DNA of 5,304 bases from CAYXBG01 sp964463145 (GTDB lineage: Bacteria; Acidobacteriota; UBA6911; RPQK01; CBDAPI01): the NCBI GenBank assembly GCA_964463145.1, contig CAYXBG010000108.1, positions 1 through 5,304 on the forward strand. Direction: 5' to 3'. The notes under the pieces were generated by a model, which worked only from the letters and a program-made list of their open reading frames with translations, did no database searches and was not told the DNA's origin. Positions 1 through 5,304 of this stretch are shown here, in pieces; the first letter of the stretch is position 1, and each line of letters opens with the position of its first letter. A program made the translations under genes and the position numbers.

Positions 1-2
1 TG

Positions 3-1109
3 ATATCGAGTCGACCACCGGTAGAGACAAGGATACTGAAAGAGACTTTACCGATAGTGCGCAGTATCGTTGTTAATCCAGAAACTGTTCAGTTGCGGGT
101 GCACACCCAGGGTACAGTAACCCCGCGCACGCAGACTGCCCTCGCATCGGAAATTCCTGGAAAAATTATCTATGTGGCACCTTCCTTTAACAAGGGAGGT
201 TTTTTTGAGAAAGGTGATATTTTCTTGAGATTAGATCCAGGAGACTATGAGCTTGCCTTGGTTCGGGCTAAAGCCGTTGTAGCTCAGGCTGAACTGAGAA
301 TTCAGCAAGAGGAAACTGAATCTAATCTAGCTTTGCTCGAATGGAGAGCATTAGGGGAAGGTACTCCTAGTTCCCTTCTTCGACGCGAACCTCAACTTGC
401 AGAGGCTAGAGCTTTTCTCGAAGCTTCCGAGGCTGAATTGAAGCAAGCTCAACGAAACCTAGAGAGAACTGTCATTAAAGCTCCATTCGCTGGTAGGGTT
501 CGTCAGAAAAGTGTAGACATAGGGCAATTTGTAGGTACCGGCACTCCTCTGGCTGTTATCTATTCGGTTGATTTTGCAGAGATAAGATTACCCTTGCCGG
601 ATGATGAGCTTGCCTTCCTTGAACTTCCTTTGAGCTATAGAGGTTCTTCTCAAAGCATCCGGAAATCACCAGTTACTATTAGAGCGAGATTCGGTAGAGC
701 CGATTTTTCCTGGTCTGGCAAGATAGTTCGTACTGAAGCTGAAATAGATCCTCGAACTCGAGTCATATATGCGGTTGCTCAGGTAAAAGATCCGTATGCC
801 AGAGGTCTAAACCCTAAGCGTCCCCCTCTAGCCGTGGGGTTATTCGTTAATGCGGAGCTTCACGGTCGGACCGTAGAAGACATCTTCAGAATACCTCGCT
901 CGGCACTTAGAGATGATGAGAAAGTAGCCATTATAGACGCCGAAAATCGTATACGGTTACGTACTGTAAATGTTCTGAAAGTAGAAGGAGAATCGCTACT
1001 AATAGAGGAGGGACTGGAGAAAGGGGAAAAAATTTCCCTTAGTAGCGTGGAGGATTTGACTGAAGGGATGGCTGTCAACGTGTATCAGGAAGTACAAGGG
1101 GCATCATGA
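3..1109 (+). CDS. RND efflux periplasmic adaptor subunit (HlyD/MFP family), 5'-partial
   Basis: This is the membrane-fusion protein of a tripartite efflux pump, linking the inner-membrane permease to an outer-membrane channel in the periplasm. The frame is open from base 3, giving 368 sense codons with no start before the window edge. The first candidate start, GTG at 57, has no convincing ribosome site, and the 18 codons before it read like adaptor sequence (RPPVET, then LPIVRSIVVNPETV). The true start and N-terminal membrane anchor therefore lie upstream. Numbering from GTG 57: first lipoyl half around residues 34-66 (EIPGKIIYVAPSF, KGDIFLRLDPGDYEL); helical coiled-coil hairpin about 65-140, rich in Ala, Glu and Gln; second lipoyl half from 142 (APFAGRVRQKSVDIGQFV); then beta-barrel and membrane-proximal domains (PLPDDELAFLELPL; IPRSAL). 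It overlaps the permease by 4 nt. The family is clear; the substrate is unknown. Confidence 0.93.
   Translation: MSSRPPVETRILKETLPIVRSIVVNPETVQLRVHTQGTVTPRTQTALASEIPGKIIYVAPSFNKGGFFEKGDIFLRLDPGDYELALVRAKAVVAQAELRIQQEETESNLALLEWRALGEGTPSSLLRREPQLAEARAFLEASEAELKQAQRNLERTVIKAPFAGRVRQKSVDIGQFVGTGTPLAVIYSVDFAEIRLPLPDDELAFLELPLSYRGSSQSIRKSPVTIRARFGRADFSWSGKIVRTEAEIDPRTRVIYAVAQVKDPYARGLNPKRPPLAVGLFVNAELHGRTVEDIFRIPRSALRDDEKVAIIDAENRIRLRTVNVLKVEGESLLIEEGLEKGEKISLSSVEDLTEGMAVNVYQEVQGAS
1096..1101 (+). promoter_or_regulatory. Ribosome binding site of the permease gene
   Basis: AAGGGG lies 4 nt before the ATG at 1106, inside the last codons of the adaptor gene. A second purine stretch, AGGAAG at 1087-1092, is 13 nt from the ATG. 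Together with the ATGA stop/start overlap (ATG 1106-1108, TGA 1107-1109), this supports the ATG as the permease start and suggests translational coupling, which would keep the adaptor and permease in proportion. The coupling is inferred from the layout. Confidence 0.6.
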
Positions 1110-4100
1110 ATGGGCCTATTGCCTGGTTTGTCGAGAATCGTGTAGCAGCTAATTTGCTAATGCTCTCAATACTCGGTGCAGGAGTATTGGCCGTACCCAA
1201 AATCAAGCGCGAGATCTTTCCAGAATTCGATCCAGAATTGATCAGCATAACAGTTCCCTATCTGGGGGCAGCTCCCGAAGAAGTTGAGGATGGGATCTGT
1301 ACCAGAGTAGAGGAATCTATCCAGGGCCTAGTAGGCGTCAAGACCATCACCTCTAATGCAGCTGAAGGTATAGCTGTTGTTATGGTCGAGGTTATAGAAG
1401 GGGCCGATCCCAAGGAATTAGTCAACGATATCAAAAATCGTGTAGATGCTATTCCTTCTCTACCAGATGAATCGGAAACACCAATAGTTCAGAGGGTCGT
1501 TGTCAAGAGGCAAGTAATCAATATAGCAGTAAGTGGGCTGGCACCGGAAAAAACCCTGAAACGCATAGGAGAGCAAGTCAGAGATGAAGTAGCAGCTCTG
1601 CCAGGTATTACGCAAGCGGAATTAGTCAATGCTCGGCCTTATGAAGTTTCCGTTGAAATATCAGAGGACGCGCTTCGCAGATATGCATTAACTTTTGACG
1701 GTGTCACTCAGGCTATTCGTAGGAGTTCTCTCGATCTTCCAGGTGGATCGATCCGCACCGCATCGGGTGAAATACTTCTACGTAGTGAGGGGCAGGCATA
1801 CGTGGGGCGTGATTTTGAACGACTAGTCCTTCTGACTCACTCGGATGGAACTCGGATTAGTCTGGGTGACATAGCTACCGTTGTAGATGGTTTTTCAGAT
1901 AGTGATGAAAGCTCTCGCTTTGATGGTCAGCCTTCTGTTCTCGTTCAAGTATTTCGAGTTGGGAATCAAAGTGCCATTGAGGTAGCGGAGCAAGTACATC
2001 AATACTTGACTGAGGCCAACACTAGAGTTCCTGAAGGAATCCAGTTGACGGCTTGGCAGGACGATTCTGAAGTACTGGTCAGTAGACTCGATCTTCTAAT
2101 GCGAAACGGAAAAGTAGGGTTAGTTCTTGTAATACTGTCCTTGACACTCTTTCTACGGCTTGGCCTAGCTTTCTGGGCATCACTAGGTATACCTATTTCT
2201 TTTTTAGGGGCGTTGATGTTGATGCCTTCTTTGGAGGTCTCAATAAATCTAGTTTCGCTTTTTGCTTTCATCGTTGTCCTAGGGATTGTGGTCGATGATG
2301 CCATCATCGTGGGAGAAAATATTCACCGCCATGTGGAATCTGGAATCCCCTTAAAAGAGGCAGCCGTCCGAGGAGCAAGAGGAGTACTAGTTCCAGTTGT
2401 TTTTGCAGTTTTAACAACTATAGTTGCGTTCGCCCCGATGCTTTTTATAAAGGGGGCATTTGGACAGATTTTCAGGCCGATCCCTTTAGTTGTGATTCCC
2501 ACTCTTATCTTTTCATTAGTGGAAAGCCTATATATTTTACCTGCACATCTGTCACATTTACGAACTAAGCCGCTCACTCGTATAGGTCGGCTTTGGAATC
2601 AATTTCAAGCTGCAATAGCTGACCTGTTAATCTCTTTCCGGCAGCGCTTCTATGTCCCTCTGCTAGATGTCGCACTCCAGTGGAGGTATTTGACAATAGC
2701 AACTGGGGTCGCGACATTAGCCCTATCACTGGGGATCTGGTTCGGGGGGTGGTTGAAGTTCAGTTTCCTGCCTGAACTTGAGGCTGATAACGTAGTCGCT
2801 CTTTTAACAATGCCTCAAGGAACTCCTAAAGAAGTTACTGCAGGGGTTCTTCTCCATCTCGAAAAATCTGCTGAAGAAGTGAGGGAACAAGTGGAGTCTA
2901 ATGGGGAAAGTGTTTTCCGTCACATTCTGACTTCGATTGGGACTCAACCAATACAGGCACGACAAGGCCCCACTGCCGGGAATTTAGTGGGAGGATCAGG
3001 TTCCCATTTGGGAGAGATTAATATCCAATTGGCCTCTTCTGAGGAAAGGAATTTTTCAAGCAAAGATGTGGCTGATTTATGGCGCAAGAAAACTGGCCCT
3101 GTGCCTGATGCCTTAGAATTGACTTTCACTTCCAGCCTGATTCATTCAGGCGAAGATATAAATATCCGTCTCACAAGTCCTAGCTTAGAGACCTTAGAGG
3201 TGGCGGCAACTAATCTGAAGGCACAGTTAGTTCAGTATGGAGGTGTTTCGGACATTACTGATTCTTTAAGAGAAGGAAAAAAAGAGGTTAAATTGAAAGT
3301 GCTACCAGCAGCTGAAACACTGGGGGTCACGCTTTTTGACCTTTCTCGCCAGGTTCGTCAAGCTTTTTACGGTGAAGAAGCCCAACGCATACAACGTGGG
3401 CCCGAAGAAGTGAAAGTCATGGTCAGGTATCCCACAAAAGAGAGGCGATCCTTGAATAGCCTGGAACAGATGCGTGTACGCAATCCTGAAGGAGATGAGA
3501 TACCATTTTCGATGGTTGCAGTTTCTGAGTTAGGGAGAGGGCCAGAGTCAATAAATCGTGTAGATCGCCAGAGAGCCGTAACCATTACAGCCAATGTAGA
3601 TGAGACTAGAAACAATGCAAATGAAATCATTGCAGATCTACAAATGGACTACCTGCCAAGGCTTTCTCAGGAATATATTGGACTCAAGTATTCATTTGAG
3701 GGGGAGCAAAAGAACCAACGGGAAATGTTATTGAGCCTTCGAGAGGGATTCACCGTGGCTATACTTTTGATTTTTGCCCTTCTAGCCATTCCACTTCGAT
3801 CTTATATTCAACCTCTCATCATTATGTCTGTGATTCCTTTCGGTTTCGTTGGGGCAATTATAGGTCATCTGATTATGGGGATTGACCTTACGATTATATC
3901 GCTTTTCGGGATCGTAGCGCTGGCTGGCGTAGTTGTTAATGATAGTCTTGTTCTCGTCAATCACATCAATCGACGACGGAAAGAAGGTTGTTTGTTGCAG
4001 GATTCTGTTAGAGATGCTGGCCAGTCTCGTTTCCGGCCTATCCTCCTAACGTCTGTTACTACCTTTTTAGGTCTTACCCCTCTGATAATCGAAAAGAGTA

Positions 4101-4258
4101 TCCAGGCGCAGTTCCTTATCCCTATGGCGGTATCTTTAGCATTTGGTGTTCTATTTGCGACTGTTATAGTTCTACTCTTGTTACCAGCTTCCTATCTGAT
4201 TATGGAGGATGTATTGAGCTTGCCAGACAGGATTTTTTCAAGAAAAAGATCTGTATAA
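1106..4258 (+). CDS. RND efflux transporter permease subunit (AcrB/HAE-type)
   Basis: Proton-driven inner-membrane pump, 1050 aa, the usual length for AcrB-like permeases. The duplicated RND layout is visible: TM1 near residues 11-30 (VAANLLM then ILGAGVLAVP), a large periplasmic porter/docking region about 31-334, TM2-TM6 about 336-480, TM7 about 529-550, a second periplasmic region to about 880, TM8 about 882-898, TM9-TM10 about 904-952, and TM11-TM12 about 978-1030, ending in a basic tail (RKRSV). TM4 has GIVVDDAIIVGEN with D397 and D398, matching the proton-relay pair D407/D408 of AcrB. This aspartate pair favours a drug/amphiphile (HAE) pump over a heavy-metal (HME) pump. In TM10 the AcrB Lys940 position appears to be Asn945 followed by Asp946 (GVVVNDSLVLV). 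R975 and T982 in TM11 seem to match AcrB R971 and T978. It is coupled to the upstream adaptor. The substrate cannot be read from the sequence. Confidence 0.96.
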   Translation: MNGPIAWFVENRVAANLLMLSILGAGVLAVPKIKREIFPEFDPELISITVPYLGAAPEEVEDGICTRVEESIQGLVGVKTITSNAAEGIAVVMVEVIEGADPKELVNDIKNRVDAIPSLPDESETPIVQRVVVKRQVINIAVSGLAPEKTLKRIGEQVRDEVAALPGITQAELVNARPYEVSVEISEDALRRYALTFDGVTQAIRRSSLDLPGGSIRTASGEILLRSEGQAYVGRDFERLVLLTHSDGTRISLGDIATVVDGFSDSDESSRFDGQPSVLVQVFRVGNQSAIEVAEQVHQYLTEANTRVPEGIQLTAWQDDSEVLVSRLDLLMRNGKVGLVLVILSLTLFLRLGLAFWASLGIPISFLGALMLMPSLEVSINLVSLFAFIVVLGIVVDDAIIVGENIHRHVESGIPLKEAAVRGARGVLVPVVFAVLTTIVAFAPMLFIKGAFGQIFRPIPLVVIPTLIFSLVESLYILPAHLSHLRTKPLTRIGRLWNQFQAAIADLLISFRQRFYVPLLDVALQWRYLTIATGVATLALSLGIWFGGWLKFSFLPELEADNVVALLTMPQGTPKEVTAGVLLHLEKSAEEVREQVESNGESVFRHILTSIGTQPIQARQGPTAGNLVGGSGSHLGEINIQLASSEERNFSSKDVADLWRKKTGPVPDALELTFTSSLIHSGEDINIRLTSPSLETLEVAATNLKAQLVQYGGVSDITDSLREGKKEVKLKVLPAAETLGVTLFDLSRQVRQAFYGEEAQRIQRGPEEVKVMVRYPTKERRSLNSLEQMRVRNPEGDEIPFSMVAVSELGRGPESINRVDRQRAVTITANVDETRNNANEIIADLQMDYLPRLSQEYIGLKYSFEGEQKNQREMLLSLREGFTVAILLIFALLAIPLRSYIQPLIIMSVIPFGFVGAIIGHLIMGIDLTIISLFGIVALAGVVVNDSLVLVNHINRRRKEGCLLQDSVRDAGQSRFRPILLTSVTTFLGLTPLIIEKSIQAQFLIPMAVSLAFGVLFATVIVLLLLPASYLIMEDVLSLPDRIFSRKRSV

Positions 4259-4290
4259 CGTGACTATATTCCCGAGTTGGAAGAGATTTA

Positions 4291-4312
4291 ACAGTTAGGC
4301 ACTTGCAACTGT
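4291..4312 (+). repeat. Short inverted repeat after the permease gene
   Basis: ACAGTT (4291-4296) and AACTGT (4307-4312) form a perfect 6-bp inverted repeat with a 10-nt loop. Two more G-C pairs inside the loop are possible. It begins 32 nt after the permease stop. No T-run follows (the next bases are GGAGTAGACCC), so it is not a standard intrinsic terminator. It could be a weak pause or operator-like site, or chance; its right arm overlaps the -35 element of the candidate promoter. Confidence 0.25.
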
Positions 4313-4331
4313 GGAGTAGACCCGGAATAAT
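4303..4331 (+). promoter_or_regulatory. Candidate sigma70-like promoter for the cyclophilin gene
   Basis: TTGCAA (4303-4308) and AATAAT (4326-4331) are separated by exactly 17 nt. They match the consensus hexamers TTGACA and TATAAT at 4 and 5 of 6 positions, with the key A and final T of the -10 kept. Transcription would start near 4338, about 32 nt before the ATG at 4370. This would give the isomerase its own expression in the 111-bp gap after the efflux genes. Such matches arise by chance in AT-rich gaps, and the host's sigma preference is unknown. Confidence 0.3.
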
Positions 4332-4369
4332 CTGCCGAAGATGTTAAGGCATGTACTAAAAAACGACAT

Positions 4370-5140
4370 ATGAATTCGCTAAAGATCGTTCCTTATATTT
4401 TTTTAATGGCAATTCTGGTAGGTATCTCCTCCTGTATTCCTTCTTCGGAAGATCAATCTGGTGAGGATATGCAGAAAACACCATTAGAGGGTGGGGCGAA
4501 AACTGGAGAAGAGGAAGTGACAGATATGGAAACTGAAGACCTGGGCCCCGACAAAGAGGATGACAGATCTTTTCTCTTCGATCCCCTTAAACTCGACAGT
4601 AAGAGTCCGGACAAGTTTAGAGTTCTTTTTAATACTACTAAAGGGCCAATAACTATAGACGTTACTCGTGCGTGGTCTCCAAAGGGCGCGGACAGGTTTC
4701 ACGGCCTAGTGGCCGAGGGATATTTTACGAACATAGCCTTCTTTCGAGTTATAGAAGGGTTTATGGCTCAGTTCGGCATTCACGCAGATCCCAAAGTGAA
4801 TAGGATCATGATGGATGCTAACATTCAAGATGATCCAGTCATGACGAGAAATGCAAGAGGCTCAATTACTTTCGCTAAAACGGGTTTACCAAATAGTCGA
4901 TCTGTTCAATTCTTTATTAATTTTGAAGACAACTTCGGTTTGGACAACCAGGGATTCTCACCTTTTGGAAAAGTCAGTTCCGGTATGGAGGTTGTGAATT
5001 CTCTGTATTCAGGATACGGGGAAGGCGCTCCTCGAGGTTATGGACCTGACCAAGGGCGAATTCAGGCAGAGGGAAATTCGTATTTGAAGGATGCTTTTCC
5101 TCTCCTTGATTATATTGAAAGTGCGGTCGTACTCGATTAA
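4370..5140 (+). CDS. Lipoprotein cyclophilin-type peptidyl-prolyl cis-trans isomerase
   Basis: Catalyses cis-trans isomerisation of peptide bonds before proline; predicted to be lipid-anchored and to face the periplasm. The 256-aa protein starts with a hydrophobic signal (residues 6-21) and a lipobox ISSC, with lipidated Cys at 22. Residue +2 is Ile, not Asp, so by the E. coli Lol rule it would go to the outer membrane. Residues about 25-66 form an acidic, Glu/Asp/Gly-rich linker. The cyclophilin domain spans about 83-256. FFRVIEGFMAQFG carries R126, F131 and Q134, matching CypA R55, F60 and Q63; VQFFI carries Q180 and F182, matching Q111 and F113. CypA Trp121 appears to be Gly190, usual for many bacterial forms. 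The ATG is the first start after an in-frame stop at 4328. There is no close Shine-Dalgarno; only an A-run at 4358-4363 precedes it. The 111-bp gap leaves operon membership open. The natural substrate is unknown. Confidence 0.93.
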   Translation: MNSLKIVPYIFLMAILVGISSCIPSSEDQSGEDMQKTPLEGGAKTGEEEVTDMETEDLGPDKEDDRSFLFDPLKLDSKSPDKFRVLFNTTKGPITIDVTRAWSPKGADRFHGLVAEGYFTNIAFFRVIEGFMAQFGIHADPKVNRIMMDANIQDDPVMTRNARGSITFAKTGLPNSRSVQFFINFEDNFGLDNQGFSPFGKVSSGMEVVNSLYSGYGEGAPRGYGPDQGRIQAEGNSYLKDAFPLLDYIESAVVLD

Positions 5141-5165
5141 GACAAGAGTCCTAAAAGGTTATTAG

Positions 5166-5207
5166 CTAGGCTGCATACTGTTTCCAGGGCCACTTATTTG
5201 CAGCTAG
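5166..5207. terminator. Inverted repeat between convergent genes, possible bidirectional terminator
   Basis: CTAG-G-CTGCA (5166-5175) pairs with TGCAGCTAG (5199-5207) over nine base pairs with one bulged G (5170) and a 23-nt loop. It starts 25 nt after the cyclophilin stop, and its right arm falls within and just beyond the stop codon region of the minus-strand gene. A stem at the meeting point of two convergent genes suits a shared terminator. Neither side has a strong T-run, though the minus strand reads CCTTTT about 8 nt beyond the stem. The long loop weakens the case. Confidence 0.3.
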
Positions 5208-5304
5208 AAGCTCTCTGGGCTTTGATTTCCTCCAAAGAATAAAAAGTCCCTCGCCAGGTAATGCCCCCCTTAAAAGTAGCAAGTAATGCAGCCCTCCAGA
5301 ATAT
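5194..5304 (-). CDS. C-terminus of a probable family 2 glycosyltransferase, partial
   Basis: Reading the minus strand from 5304 gives 36 uninterrupted codons ending at a TAA (plus-strand TTA at 5194-5196). The peptide contains ALLATFKGGITWRGTFYSL followed by EEIKAQR. A short hydrophobic stretch, then G-G-I-x-W-R-G-T-x-Y-x-L and a charged helix, resembles the end of membrane-associated family 2 glycosyltransferases as I recall them, where the WRGT-Y motif follows the last membrane segment. The rest of the gene, including the catalytic domain, lies beyond the right edge. It converges on the cyclophilin gene with 53 bp between the two stops. The coding call rests on the motif and the position; the family name is recognition from memory, and the acceptor sugar or lipid cannot be told. 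Confidence 0.6.
   Translation of the reverse strand: MFWRAALLATFKGGITWRGTFYSLEEIKAQRASSCK

Noticed and set aside
2..22. Three six-base palindromic restriction-type sites within 21 bases (GATATC, GTCGAC, ACCGGT), like a vector polylinker.
   Set aside because: The same bases translate in the adaptor frame to a sensible stretch (ISSRPPV) that joins smoothly to the conserved part, so genomic origin is more likely than cloning vector. Chance clustering is unusual but possible; a vector screen would settle it.
1999..2577. Two minus-strand open frames (102 and 84 codons) inside the permease gene.
   Set aside because: They lie opposite strongly conserved transmembrane coding sequence of the RND permease and have low-complexity Ser/Thr/Lys/Arg-rich translations with no recognisable domain. 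They are shadows of the real gene.
3367..3964. Further minus-strand open frames (87 and 60 codons) opposite the permease C-terminal half.
   Set aside because: Same reasoning: no domain, no ribosome site noted, and the plus-strand frame is clearly coding through the region.
4231..4251. A/T-rich inverted sequence (GATTTTTTC then GAAAAAGATC) at the end of the permease gene, considered as a terminator.
   Set aside because: It lies within the coding sequence, leaves only about two bases for the loop, is nearly all A-T, and is not followed by a T-run.
1..5304. CRISPR array, tRNA, rRNA, insertion sequence or attachment site.
   Set aside because: No regularly spaced repeats, no cloverleaf-like segment in the gaps, no transposase frame and no terminal inverted repeats with flanking duplications were seen. 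Nearly all of the window is protein coding.

Overview
The window holds the end of a gram-negative RND multidrug-type efflux operon, a membrane-anchored cyclophilin, and the tail of a convergent gene. Left to right: a periplasmic adaptor (HlyD/MFP family) whose 5' end lies outside the window (3-1109, +); an RND permease of the hydrophobe/amphiphile (HAE) type, translationally coupled to it by an ATGA overlap (1106-4258, +); a 111-bp gap with a possible sigma70-like promoter and a weak hairpin; a lipoprotein cyclophilin-type peptidyl-prolyl isomerase (4370-5140, +); and the last 36 codons of a minus-strand gene (5194-5304) that resembles the C-terminus of a family 2 glycosyltransferase.

The organism is a diderm bacterium: the tripartite efflux parts and the lipoprotein signal only make sense with a periplasm and outer membrane. 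Base composition looks moderate (somewhat below 50% GC by eye) and similar in all the genes, with no sign of recent transfer, insertion sequences, CRISPR or RNA genes. The phylum cannot be fixed from sequence alone. From memory, this adaptor/permease pair and the cyclophilin with a long conserved C-terminal tail occur in Gammaproteobacteria, Verrucomicrobia and related environmental lineages, but that is recollection and not a search result.

How the genes work together: the adaptor bridges the inner-membrane permease to an outer-membrane TolC-like channel, and the permease uses the proton gradient to export an unknown substrate. No outer-membrane factor or regulator is visible; either could lie upstream. 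The cyclophilin probably acts as a general periplasmic or outer-membrane-tethered folding factor, and a link to the pump is not shown. I see no evidence of a new biological system here. The most useful corrections are the missing 5' end of the adaptor and the convergent gene fragment at the right edge, which is too short for ordinary ORF listing.
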